64,000 bases of DNA from assembly GCF_900188125.1 (NCBI RefSeq), contig NZ_FZOW01000002.1, positions 434,001 through 498,000 on the forward strand. The letters run 5' to 3'. Positions within the stretch are counted from its first letter, which is position 1. Every line of letters begins with the position of its first letter. Shown here piece after piece: positions 28,103 through 36,312 of this stretch. The position numbers and the translations under genes were made by a program. Source of the DNA: Rhodococcoides kyotonense. Its GTDB lineage: Bacteria > Actinomycetota > Actinomycetes > Mycobacteriales > Mycobacteriaceae. The notes beneath the pieces are model-generated. The model was not told the DNA's origin. It saw only the letters and a program-made list of their open reading frames with translations, and made no database searches.

Positions 28103-29548
28103 ATGACCGACGATCGTAAAGACCCTGAGCAGAACGACTCTGCGTCCACTCAGCAGCATCCGACGCAGCAGAACCCCGCTCCGCAGCAGTCCGATCAGCA
28201 TCCAACTCAGCAGTTCGGGGCGCAGCAGCATGCTCCGCAGGGCGGATACGGCCAGCAGGCCGGACAATTCGGTCAATCCGCTTACGGCCACAATCCGTAT
28301 CAGCAGAACTACGGGTACAACCAGCAGCATGCGGCTCCTCAAAGTCATCAGCCCGTCCAGCAGGCGCCCGCTGCCGTCAAGAGTCGGCCCGGCCGAACCA
28401 CTCTGGTCGCCGGAGCAATCGCTCTCGTTCTCGTCGGTGGCGGAATCGGCGGTGCGGTAGGCGCGTTGGCGACCAACAACGCCAATGGCACTGGTTCCGC
28501 GACCAATTCGCTGAATTCGACGGTCACTGCCGCGCAGCCGGCTGCGAACATCCCTGACGGGTCGATCCAGGCCGTCGCCAACAAGGTCCTGCCCAGCGTC
28601 GTGCAGATCCAGGTAAAGGGCAGCCAGGCCGAAGGCGAAGGTTCGGGAGTCATCCTGTCTTCCGACGGCCTCATCCTCACCAACAATCACGTCGCTACCG
28701 GTGCGGGCGCGAACGGCAAACTGACCGTTGCCTTCTCGGACGGATCGACCGCCGACGCCACGCTCGTCGGCGCCGACGCAGTGTCCGACATGGCCGTCAT
28801 CAAGGTCGAGGGCAAGACCGGCCTGACGCCGATCGAGCTCGGTACCTCGTCGAATCTTCAAGTGGGACAACAGGTTGTCGCGATCGGCTCGCCCCTCGGG
28901 CTCGCCGGTACCGTGACGACGGGCATCGTGTCCTCGCTGAACCGTCCGGTGTCCACCAGTGGTGAGTCGGGCAACCAGAATTCCGTGATCGACGCCATCC
29001 AGACCGACGCGGCGATCAACCCGGGCAACTCCGGTGGCGCGCTCGTCAACACCGACGGTCAGCTCATCGGCATCAACACCGCGATCGCGACTCTCGGCGG
29101 CAGTGAGTCGTCGGGAACGCAAAGCGGTTCCATTGGCCTCGGCTTCGCGATCCCGGTCGATCAGGCAAAGCGCATCGCCGACGAGTTGAGTACCACGGGC
29201 AAGGCGACCCAGGCCATGATCGGCGTGCAGGTGCCCTCGCAGGACGATGCGAACGGCGCGACGGTCGTCGAGGTCACCGAAGGCGGCCCGGCTGCATCCG
29301 CGGGAATCCCCAAGGGTGCGGTGATCACCAAGGTCGACGACCGCGTGATCTCGAGCGGTGACGCACTCATCGCGGCCGTGCGCTCGCACGCACCCGGCGA
29401 CTCCGTCAAGATCACCTACACCGACGGGGGTAGCGACAAGACCGTCGATGTGACGCTGGGAACCGCTGAGCCACAGACGGCGGCAGTACAGGCACCGACC
29501 GAATCGCAGTCGCCGTTCCAGATCCCCGGCTTCCCCGGTGGGCGCTGA
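28103..29548 (+). CDS. pepD: HtrA-type serine protease PepD
   Basis: 481 residues. A long Gln/His-rich cytoplasmic head (1-~95), one membrane segment (~95-118), then an extracytoplasmic trypsin-like domain with His196 (NNHVATG), Asp229 (SDMAVIK) and Ser310 (NPGNSGG), and a C-terminal PDZ (~375-460). Degrades misfolded exported proteins and feeds back on MprB. The Q-rich head is longer than in mycobacteria. Its TGA overlaps an ATG at 29548. Confidence 0.95.
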   Translation: MTDDRKDPEQNDSASTQQHPTQQNPAPQQSDQHPTQQFGAQQHAPQGGYGQQAGQFGQSAYGHNPYQQNYGYNQQHAAPQSHQPVQQAPAAVKSRPGRTTLVAGAIALVLVGGGIGGAVGALATNNANGTGSATNSLNSTVTAAQPAANIPDGSIQAVANKVLPSVVQIQVKGSQAEGEGSGVILSSDGLILTNNHVATGAGANGKLTVAFSDGSTADATLVGADAVSDMAVIKVEGKTGLTPIELGTSSNLQVGQQVVAIGSPLGLAGTVTTGIVSSLNRPVSTSGESGNQNSVIDAIQTDAAINPGNSGGALVNTDGQLIGINTAIATLGGSESSGTQSGSIGLGFAIPVDQAKRIADELSTTGKATQAMIGVQVPSQDDANGATVVEVTEGGPAASAGIPKGAVITKVDDRVISSGDALIAAVRSHAPGDSVKITYTDGGSDKTVDVTLGTAEPQTAAVQAPTESQSPFQIPGFPGGR

Positions 29549-29643
29549 TGTTGTCGGATACGGATACCGACGCGCTCGCCACTGTTGCAACGATTTACGC
29601 ACAGCGTGAGACCGCGCACGGGGCTACTACTACGGTGAGCAGT

Positions 29644-30141
29644 ATGGAACTAGAGGCACCGCTGGCCGGCCGAGCGTTGGTCGTGATCGTGGACGACCGC
29701 ACCGCGCACAGCAATGGACAGGATTCGACCGGCCCGTTGGTGACGGAACTACTCACCGAAGCAGGATTCCTGGTGGACGGGGTCGTTGCAGTCACGTCGG
29801 ACGAGGTGGACGTTCGAAATGCGCTCAACACCGCTGTGATCGGTGGAGTGGATCTCGTGGTGTCGATCGGGGGAACGGGTGTGTCCCCGCGCGACGTGAC
29901 TCCGGATGTGACGGCTGAGATCCTGGACCGCGAGATCCCCGGTATCAGCGAGGCTCTCAGATCCTCGGGCCTCGCCGCCGGGTCGATGGACGCAGGACTG
30001 TCACGTGGCCTCGTTGGTGTCTCCGGTAGCACCCTCGTGGTGAACCTTGCGTCGTCGCGCGCGGCTATTCGCGACGGCATGGCGACATTGTCGCCGCTGG
30101 CCGCTCAGGTGATCGCAGACCTGTCCGGGCTCGATGCCTGA
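29644..30141 (+). CDS. moaB2: Molybdopterin biosynthesis-type protein MoaB2
   Basis: 165 residues from ATG 29644 (MELEAPLAGRALVVIVDD). MogA/MoaB fold that adenylylates molybdopterin; motif VSIGGTGVSPRDVTPD is intact. An in-frame ATG at 29548, overlapping the pepD stop, would add 32 residues, but that stretch has lower third-position GC and no similarity to the family. The pepD-moaB2 order is conserved with mycobacteria, though a link between the two functions is unknown. Confidence 0.88.
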   Translation: MELEAPLAGRALVVIVDDRTAHSNGQDSTGPLVTELLTEAGFLVDGVVAVTSDEVDVRNALNTAVIGGVDLVVSIGGTGVSPRDVTPDVTAEILDREIPGISEALRSSGLAAGSMDAGLSRGLVGVSGSTLVVNLASSRAAIRDGMATLSPLAAQVIADLSGLDA

Positions 30142-30153
30142 CCAGGTCGCCTG

Positions 30154-30324
30154 ATGGCAGACGAGAACGAAGACGAGAAGAGCCGGGCCCGAATCGATCG
30201 GGCCCGGCTCGCTCGCATATTCGGTGACGTTCTACCCGAGACGACGGGTGACGAACGAGCCGGCCGTGACGAGTCGACGTCGGACGACTGGTTCGACCGA
30301 GAGCGTCCCCCACATCACATCTGA
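30154..30324 (+). CDS. Conserved small acidic protein (56 residues)
   Basis: MADENEDEKSRARIDRARLA to DWFDRERPPHHI, 12 bp after moaB2. The C-terminal pattern W-x3-(R/E)RPPHH is a recurring end in short actinobacterial proteins, which is the main reason to call it. High charge, no signal peptide. Function unknown. Probably in the mprAB-pepD-moaB2 transcript. Confidence 0.72.
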   Translation: MADENEDEKSRARIDRARLARIFGDVLPETTGDERAGRDESTSDDWFDRERPPHHI

Positions 30325-30873
30325 TGTGATCCACAACACATTTGGGAATGTAAATCACATCGATGTTGGGCGATCGTTTACCTGGTGTTAGCGACCCGAA
30401 GCATTGCCTTCATGCCGCCTGCATTCGGATCAGCCTGATTAAAAGAACTTTCAAACATACTGGCGCCGCGACGTTGCTGGGTGTAAACGGAACGTCTGCC
30501 CACTTCAAAGCCGTTATCCCTGGCGGTGAGGTTTGTAACGGAACGGAAACGACCGGGTGGTCTGTGATGCAGGTTACCCGCAAGTATGGTGTGAAAACCG
30601 TTCACACGCAGGAAACACATAACGATTCGGCCATGTACGACACCCGATCGTAGGGATTGTCACGATCCGGCAACTCCTCTAATGTTCCCCTCAGCTTCGG
30701 CAGCAAGGGCGTGGACAACACGCTCCGAGCCCCTATGTCGGACTACTACGAACGCGATCCCAGGATCTAGTTCTGCTCGGGAACCTTCGGCATAGCTGCC
30801 GACTGGCCCCTGAGGGTGAAAGCCACAAGCTTCCCGTGCGAACGCGCTGGGACTGAACATGATGAGGAAGTAA
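30325..30873. other. Long intergenic region before the first porin
   Basis: 549 bp, lower in GC than its surroundings, with no coding sequence I can support; the 96-codon frame at 30363 lacks any codon bias. It contains a good promoter at 30657 and thus a ~180-nt untranslated leader for the porin gene. Confidence 0.7.
30657..30685 (+). promoter_or_regulatory. Housekeeping-type promoter for the first porin
   Basis: TTGTCA (30657-30662), 17-bp spacer, TAATGT (30680-30685): one of the closest matches to the sigma-70/SigA consensus in this window. Predicted transcription start near 30692. Confidence 0.7.
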
Positions 30874-31581
30874 ATGACGGAGATCCAGAAGCCGCGGCGT
30901 AGCCGTGGACTGAAGTCCATGGGCGCTGCTGTTGTTGCCGGCGCTTCGGTTGTCGGCCTGGTGCTCGGTACGGGTACCGCGTCCGCCGCTGTCGACAGCA
31001 CCAACTCGGTTGTGGATGCCAATGGCAACCTCATCACCGTGACGCTGTCCGACACGTTCCTCAACAGCGTTCCTCCGCTGGACGGCAACCCGCTCACCCG
31101 TGAGTGGTTCGCCAACGGCGTTGCAGGCTGGGAAGTTACCGGACCTGACGCTGACGACTTCGAGGGCACCGTAGCCATCGGCTACCAGGTCGGCTACCCG
31201 GCCAGCCTCGGCGGATCGCTGTCCATCGACTGGGCCACCCCGTCGGTCGGCGCTTCGGTCGGTCTCGACGCTGCAGACGGCGCGAGCGGAAGCGTTGGAG
31301 CTGACATCGAGCTCCTCCCCGTTGCTACCGGCAACATCACCCTCGAGCCCGGCCCCGGCGTCGTGCAGTCCGAAGGTGCTTACGCAGTCATCAACGACTC
31401 GGCTGACATCACCACCTCTTCGGCTGACGCAACCGGCCCGAGCGGAACCATCCAGGTCGCAAACCTGCACGGCACCGCAACCGGCATCCTCGGCAACGTC
31501 CGCGTCCGCCCGTACGTGTCGGTCACCAGCTCCACCGGCGACATCGCTGTCACCTACGGCCAGCCGTGGACCTTCAACTGA
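30874..31581 (+). CDS. MspA-type outer membrane porin
   Basis: 235 residues. Signal peptide ending ASA near residue 38, then a beta-rich MspA domain. Strong match to MspA: DTFLNSVPPLDGNPLTREWF, FEGTVAIGYQVGYPASLGG and the C-terminus TYGQPWTFN. Forms octameric channels through the mycolate membrane. The MspA DDGD loop position reads LDAADGASG, so the acidic constriction is reduced. No cysteines, unlike the two family members at 32962 and 33682. Followed by a strong terminator. Confidence 0.94.
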   Translation: MTEIQKPRRSRGLKSMGAAVVAGASVVGLVLGTGTASAAVDSTNSVVDANGNLITVTLSDTFLNSVPPLDGNPLTREWFANGVAGWEVTGPDADDFEGTVAIGYQVGYPASLGGSLSIDWATPSVGASVGLDAADGASGSVGADIELLPVATGNITLEPGPGVVQSEGAYAVINDSADITTSSADATGPSGTIQVANLHGTATGILGNVRVRPYVSVTSSTGDIAVTYGQPWTFN

Positions 31582-31632
31582 TCTCGATCGGTTGATCTGA
31601 GCTTCATCTCAGCGCCCAGGCGCTGACAAAAT

Positions 31633-31670
31633 GATCGGGCCCGTCCGGAATTCTCCGGGCGGGCCCGATC
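31633..31670. terminator. Terminator of the first porin gene
   Basis: 16-bp stem (31633-31648 with 31655-31670, one G-T pair, loop AATTCT), 51 bp after the stop. Confidence 0.85.
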
Positions 31671-31747
31671 TGTGTGTCCCTGTTCCCTTTAGGATCCGTG
31701 TGTAAGCGTCGTCAGATGTAGACCGCACGAGAAATGGCTGATACTTC

Positions 31748-32185
31748 ATGCGCTCGACTTTGATCTCGGTTGTCGCACTGTCCGCGCTTGTGGCCTTGTC
31801 AGGCTGTAGCAGTAGCGATTCCGGCAGCGACTCTGCTGCGGGTGCCAACGCGGAAGTCTGCGCCGAGTTCGCGACTGCCTACAACAACCTCGTCGACCTG
31901 ACGGAGGCCGGTCCTGGTAGCGCAGAGGGGGTCGACAAGTGGGAGGCCGACAAGGATGCTGCACTAGCTGAATTCTCGGCGTCCGCGGACAAGGCGTCGG
32001 ATTCCGTCAAGGACAGCCTGACGACGCTCGTGGCAGCACTGCCGGCCGACTCGCTCGAACTGACCGAGCCGGACAGTGAGTCGGGCCAGGCGCTCGTCGA
32101 CAATGCAACTGCGGTAGCGAACTCCTGCGACGCCGACGGTTCGTCGATCGAGCTTTCGGAATTTCCGTTGCAGAAATTCAACTGA
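31748..32185 (+). CDS. Putative lipoprotein
   Basis: 145 residues. Signal peptide with lipobox LSGC (mature from Cys20), then a Ser/Asp-rich linker and an acidic, helix-forming body with two cysteines (EVCAEF, NSCDAD), probably a disulfide. No family recognised. Monocistronic between terminators. Confidence 0.8.
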   Translation: MRSTLISVVALSALVALSGCSSSDSGSDSAAGANAEVCAEFATAYNNLVDLTEAGPGSAEGVDKWEADKDAALAEFSASADKASDSVKDSLTTLVAALPADSLELTEPDSESGQALVDNATAVANSCDADGSSIELSEFPLQKFN

Positions 32186-32204
32186 TCGACTTTCGAGTAC
32201 AACG

Positions 32205-32246
32205 AAAAGCCCGCTTCCGCCGGATAAATCGGCAGAAGCGGGCTTT
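32205..32246. terminator. Bidirectional terminator between lipoprotein and mscL
   Basis: AAAGCCCGCTTC at 32206 pairs with GAAGCGGGCTTT at 32235, with inner GCCG/CGGC pairs. A/T-flanked on both sides, as expected for two convergent genes. Confidence 0.85.
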
Positions 32247-32263
32247 CGGTTTATATGGACGCT

Positions 32264-32743
32264 CTACGGTTTCGCGTGCTGTCCGCTGCTCGTGTCGTCG
32301 GTGTCCCCGATGGCTTCGCCGCTGCCGCCGGTGTCGTCGGCGGGCGTCGAGAGCTTGCGTCCGACGTCGGTTCCGCCGGCCAGGATGTCCCGGATCTGGA
32401 CGAGGACGTCGACGTCGCTCAGCTCCTTTTCGGGCTGACTGACGAAGCGCTTCTTGGCCGTGTTCACCGGAAGAATCAGGATGAAGTACACGACGGCGGC
32501 GATGATGACAAAGTTGATCGCAGCCGTCACGACAGCACCGACATTGATGAAAGTCTCTGGGCTGGAGGTGATTTGGAATCCCCAGCCGTACTCGTTGGAT
32601 CCGCCGATCGCAGCGACGAGTGGGTTGACGATGTTGGTGGTGAACGCGGTGACGATCGCCGTGAACGCAGCGCCGACGACCACTGCGACGGCGAGGTCCA
32701 CGACGTTTCCGCGGAGTAGGAAATCCTTGAAGCCCTTGAGCAT
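32264..32743 (-). CDS. mscL: Large-conductance mechanosensitive channel
   Basis: 159 residues: amphipathic start MLKGFKDFLLRGNVVDLAVA, TM1 with GAAFTAIVTA, periplasmic loop, TM2 (INFVIIAAVVYFILIL) and an acidic C-terminal tail. Releases solutes on osmotic downshock. In M. tuberculosis it directly follows moaB2 (Rv0985c); here a porin and lipoprotein lie between. Confidence 0.95.
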   Translation of the reverse strand: MLKGFKDFLLRGNVVDLAVAVVVGAAFTAIVTAFTTNIVNPLVAAIGGSNEYGWGFQITSSPETFINVGAVVTAAINFVIIAAVVYFILILPVNTAKKRFVSQPEKELSDVDVLVQIRDILAGGTDVGRKLSTPADDTGGSGEAIGDTDDTSSGQHAKP

Positions 32744-32961
32744 GAACCCTCCCAGATATCGGTCGTTCGAACGAGGCTAGCCCACACATGCCGTCGAAGC
32801 ATGGATGAGGCGTACCTGTTCGAAAGTGCAGGTATTCACCGAACGCCGCGAAAATACTCGTCCTTTGTCAATGACTATTGCTGATTCGTCCCGTATCCTT
32901 CCCGGAGAATATGCCTCGCTTCTTCGCTGGGGCAGTCGGATTCATGCTGCTAAGGGGAACC

Positions 32962-33630
32962 ATGAACGTGTCTCGTTTTTCGGCGCTGCGCAGGTTCGGC
33001 CGCATCGCCGTGCTCGGTGCGGCAGCGTCGATGGCCATCGGACTGATGTCGGCGGGTGCGGCCAACGCCGAGACGTTCGTCCCGCTGCCGGGAGGCGAGA
33101 AGATCGCGGGCCCCTACAAGATCGCGCGTTTCGACGAGTCCGCCAAGGTCGCCCCGCAGATCGCATTCAACGGTCTCAACCGCAACGCCTGGGCCACCGG
33201 CACTGCTCTCGCTGAAGTTCCCGAAGGTTCGACGGGCACGCTGAAGACCGGCTACCTCGTCGGCTGCCAGCTCGACATGACCGATCTCGAGCTCGGCCTC
33301 GAAGCAGGCGCGGGCATCGAAGGCGGCAACACCAACATCATCACGCTGTTCCCCATCCCGTTCCTCATCGGCGGTGCCGGATGGACCGAGAACACGATCG
33401 AAGGCGGCGCCGACTTCAACATCCCGCTGCAGGACCGCGAGGTCGCCGCAGTCGAGATCGCGTCGAAGGACGTCAAGGGCGCAACGACGGCTATCCAGTA
33501 CCAGGATGTCGGCATCTCGGTGGAGAACTGCGGCGGATACGCGCAGGCACGTGCGTACACCACCCTCGAATTGACCGGTAACTACCGCTACAAGGGCACT
33601 CTGTACGGCCAGCCGTTCAGCATCGGCTGA
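32962..33630 (+). CDS. MspA-family porin-like protein with conserved cysteine pair, A
   Basis: 222 residues from ATG 32962 with AAGGGGA in front. Signal peptide ends ANA near residue 35; the mature protein begins ETFVPLPGGEKI. Beta-rich, ends LYGQPFSIG. Distant from MspA itself but has the family C-terminal pattern. Two cysteines (GYLVGCQLD and VENCGGY) are conserved in the next gene and may form a disulfide. Likely an outer-membrane channel. 51 bp before its paralogue, so an operon. Confidence 0.85.
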   Translation: MNVSRFSALRRFGRIAVLGAAASMAIGLMSAGAANAETFVPLPGGEKIAGPYKIARFDESAKVAPQIAFNGLNRNAWATGTALAEVPEGSTGTLKTGYLVGCQLDMTDLELGLEAGAGIEGGNTNIITLFPIPFLIGGAGWTENTIEGGADFNIPLQDREVAAVEIASKDVKGATTAIQYQDVGISVENCGGYAQARAYTTLELTGNYRYKGTLYGQPFSIG

Positions 33631-33681
33631 CGACCGCGCTCCGCAGACTTCGCACACACCTCACGAGGGGACACCAAGACG

Positions 33682-34404
33682 TTGAAGAACAACATGACCG
33701 CGGCCGTACGGATGGCGGCCATCGGCGCGGTCGGTGCCGTCGCCATCGGTTTCTGGTCCGCAGGCGCAGCCAGTGCAGACACGTTCGTGCCGTTGCCGGA
33801 CAACGAGATCACCAAGACACTCATCGACGGCACCACGGTCACGGTGAAGGGCTTCGGCCAGAGCGGCTTGATCTCGCCGTCGATGGGTGGCACGCCGACT
33901 CAGCGCAACGTTTGGGTCACCGGTAACTACACCGTCGAGACGTCGAATGCCACGGGCGGCACCATCGAGCCCGGCTTCCTCGTCGGCTGCCAGGTCGATT
34001 TCGGTGCAGGCATCGGCGGTGGCGTCGGCGCGTCGTTCGGACAGGGCAACACCGCGGAACTCGATCCGTACCTGCCGATTCCGCGGATCGACCGCACGCA
34101 GCCCAATACGTACAACATCGGTGCGGGCCTCTACCTCGATCTCGCTCCCGGTCAGCTGAACGACGTCAAGCTCGTCGGCGACGAGACCACGGCCACGATC
34201 GACGGGGTCGACGTCGCCACCCAGGTAGACAACGACTTCGACTTCGACGGCAACGGCGGCGGATTCACGTACGCCGACGAGACGCTGAGCGTCTCGGGTT
34301 GCGCAGGGTTCGCCGAAGCGCGTTCGTACGTCGACGTCACCATCGAAACCGACACCGTGACGTCCACCGTCACACTGTGGGGCCAGCCCTTCAGCATCGG
34401 CTGA
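33682..34404 (+). CDS. MspA-family porin-like protein with conserved cysteine pair, B
   Basis: 240 residues from a TTG supported by GAGGGGA 10 bases upstream (the ATG four codons later has poorer spacing). Signal peptide ends ASA near residue 32; mature DTFVPLPDNEIT. Ends LWGQPFSIG. Cysteines in GFLVGCQVD and SGCAGFAEARSY match protein A. More acidic loop (DNDFDFDGNGGG) than A. Probably a subunit of the same or a related channel. Confidence 0.85.
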   Translation: MKNNMTAAVRMAAIGAVGAVAIGFWSAGAASADTFVPLPDNEITKTLIDGTTVTVKGFGQSGLISPSMGGTPTQRNVWVTGNYTVETSNATGGTIEPGFLVGCQVDFGAGIGGGVGASFGQGNTAELDPYLPIPRIDRTQPNTYNIGAGLYLDLAPGQLNDVKLVGDETTATIDGVDVATQVDNDFDFDGNGGGFTYADETLSVSGCAGFAEARSYVDVTIETDTVTSTVTLWGQPFSIG

Positions 34405-34409
34405 CACTC

Positions 34410-35063
34410 TCAATGGAACGTCACTGTCAGTGAACTGACGAGCGACGCGGCGGCTACGGTCGTCGCGTCGTCCGGTGGCATGGCCACCAACACCACGCGG
34501 TCGCTGCCGCGGTCTCGCGCGTCCTTCGGCGAGACGAGCACGACGATCGATCGCGACGCCAGTATTCGTGCTGCCTGATCGTCTGGGCCTCCGACGGTCA
34601 GAACGTCGACGGTGTCGCCTTCGCGCAGAAGGTCCGTCACGCCCACATCGGTGAGCCGGATCGGCACGATTCTGGCGTCCGTCGAATCGAGCGCAGCTGC
34701 CGCCAGGCGAGAACCGAGCAATCGAACGTCGGTGAGAGGCTCACCGGCTCGAATCGGGCCTGCGACAGTGTGTGCCGTCGCGTCGGCGATGTCGGTGAGT
34801 GCCCCCGACGGGACGGAAGCCGGCTCGAAATCCGCGACGACGACATCTGCGTCCGTCAGCGGCGTGCCCGGCGTCAGATCACGGGCTGCGACGACGACCC
34901 CCACCCGGTCCGTCGGCGACGCGTCTTTCACGAACAGGACGACGGCGACCAGCGCGAGCCCGCCCGCGGTGATGCGTCGAACCAGGGCGGTGCGGGTCCA
35001 TCCAGGTCGAAGCATGATTCGGTCGAGCAGGGTGGCGTCGAGGCGCGGCGGTCGCTGAGGCAT
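34410..35063 (-). CDS. SAF domain membrane protein (CpaB/RcpC-like)
   Basis: 217 residues. One membrane segment (~30-47), then an extracytoplasmic SAF domain (VVVAARDLTPGTPLTDADV, ~55-115), as in flagellar P-ring and Flp pilus assembly proteins. No pilus genes nearby. The same gene precedes fmdB and the 5-FTHF cyclo-ligase in mycobacteria. Confidence 0.82.
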   Translation of the reverse strand: MPQRPPRLDATLLDRIMLRPGWTRTALVRRITAGGLALVAVVLFVKDASPTDRVGVVVAARDLTPGTPLTDADVVVADFEPASVPSGALTDIADATAHTVAGPIRAGEPLTDVRLLGSRLAAAALDSTDARIVPIRLTDVGVTDLLREGDTVDVLTVGGPDDQAARILASRSIVVLVSPKDARDRGSDRVVLVAMPPDDATTVAAASLVSSLTVTFH

Positions 35064-35152
35064 GGCGACACGCTAGCGGGCGAAGGCCTACCCATCAGTC
35101 GCCACAGGCCCCGGCTGTGGATAACGCCGGGGCCTGTGGAGAACGCTGAAAA

Positions 35153-35485
35153 CTAGGAGCTGGCAGCAGCGGCGGACGGCGTCGAGGATGACGTGCTCGA
35201 GCTCGAAGAACTGCTGGTGGAAGCCGAAGAGGACGTGCTCGACTCGGTCTTCGCAGGCGCCTTGTCGCTCTTGGATTCGCCGGCGCTTTCGCTGGCCGTG
35301 CTCGATCCGCCGCGACTGTCGGTCCGGTAGAATCCGCTGCCTTTGAACACGATGCCGACGGAGTTGAAGAGCTTGCGCAGCTTGCCGGTGCACTGCGGGC
35401 ATACCGTCAGCGAGTCGTCGCTGAACGACTGAACGATGTCGAATCGGTTGTCGCACTCGGTGCAAGCGTATGAATATGTGGGCAT
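35153..35485 (-). CDS. FmdB-type zinc-ribbon protein with Ser-rich tail
   Basis: 110 residues. N-terminal zinc ribbon (MPTYSYACTECDNRFD, Cys8/Cys11 and CPQC ~30-33), then GSGFYRTDSRGG. The last ~45 residues are almost only Ser, Thr, Ala and a few acidic residues. Family FmdB/Rv0991c; the mycobacterial homologue is reported to act as a redox-sensitive chaperone. Located between SAF and cyclo-ligase genes as in mycobacteria. Confidence 0.9.
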   Translation of the reverse strand: MPTYSYACTECDNRFDIVQSFSDDSLTVCPQCTGKLRKLFNSVGIVFKGSGFYRTDSRGGSSTASESAGESKSDKAPAKTESSTSSSASTSSSSSSSTSSSTPSAAAASS

Positions 35486-35638
35486 CGATGTTCCTCCGCG
35501 CTGGTCCACTGGTCACCAAGAGAATTCGCCCTGCTCGGTCGAGACCATGGTGTGCCGAAAAACTGCTGAAAACTTTCTCTGACAAGAGAGAGCATTAGCA
35601 CTCTACAGTCTTGACTGCCAACACAGCGATTCGGACGT

Positions 35639-36217
35639 CTATTCCCCGGACAGCGACACCAGTCCACGCGACGGGGTCAGTGCATGCGAGCAGCGGCGGT
35701 CGTGCTGTTCTTCCGGTAGTTCGTCGACCAGTTCCCCATCACGGACCACCGCGACGACCGGAACACCCGTTCCGACGAGATCCAAAGTGCGGTCGTAGAA
35801 CCCAGCGCCCCGGCCCAGGCGAACGCCCCGAAGATCGACTGCAAGAGCGGGAATGAACACGACATCGCACCTGCTCACCGACGCTGGGTCCAGTATCTCC
35901 CCGGTCGGTTCGAGCAAACCGTAACGAGCGGCCTTCAAGCTGTCCCGGCCTGTGTACTCTGCCCAGTGAAGCGGGCCTGGTTCGCCCGCTACAGGCACCA
36001 TGACGACGCTCGATTCCCGGCGCAACGCGTCGAGCAGATCGAGTGAACCGGGCTCGCTGCCGACCGGCACGTACGCCGCCACCGCAGCGGTTCCGCGCGC
36101 CGAATCGGCGGCGGCGTGACAAAGTTTCAATGATTCTGCGACTCGCACGTCGGCATCGACGGAGCGGCGAGATGCCACGATTCGGCGACGCCATTCCTGT
36201 TTCGAAACCGGCGTCAC
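35639..36217 (-). CDS. 5-formyltetrahydrofolate cyclo-ligase
   Basis: 192 residues from GTG 36217 with GGAG. ATP-dependent conversion of 5-formyl-THF to methenyl-THF. Motifs: SKQEWRRRIVASRR at the start, the folate/ATP site and LGRGAGFYDRTLD (equivalent to GxGxGYYDR). The open frame extends further upstream but the extension lacks family similarity. Divergent from galU. Confidence 0.92.
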   Translation of the reverse strand: MTPVSKQEWRRRIVASRRSVDADVRVAESLKLCHAAADSARGTAAVAAYVPVGSEPGSLDLLDALRRESSVVMVPVAGEPGPLHWAEYTGRDSLKAARYGLLEPTGEILDPASVSRCDVVFIPALAVDLRGVRLGRGAGFYDRTLDLVGTGVPVVAVVRDGELVDELPEEQHDRRCSHALTPSRGLVSLSGE

Positions 36218-36312
36218 GGGGTCTCCAGAGGCATGGATTCGAGTGTAGGCAAGCAGGGGACAGTCGGTACACGCGGAGCAGATCCGCAGAAACCACGGAT
36301 AGGGTGGGCAGC

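Noticed and set aside
30363..30653. 96-codon frame in the porin upstream region
   Set aside because: No codon bias, no ribosome binding site, no recognisable motif; lies in a low-GC regulatory gap.
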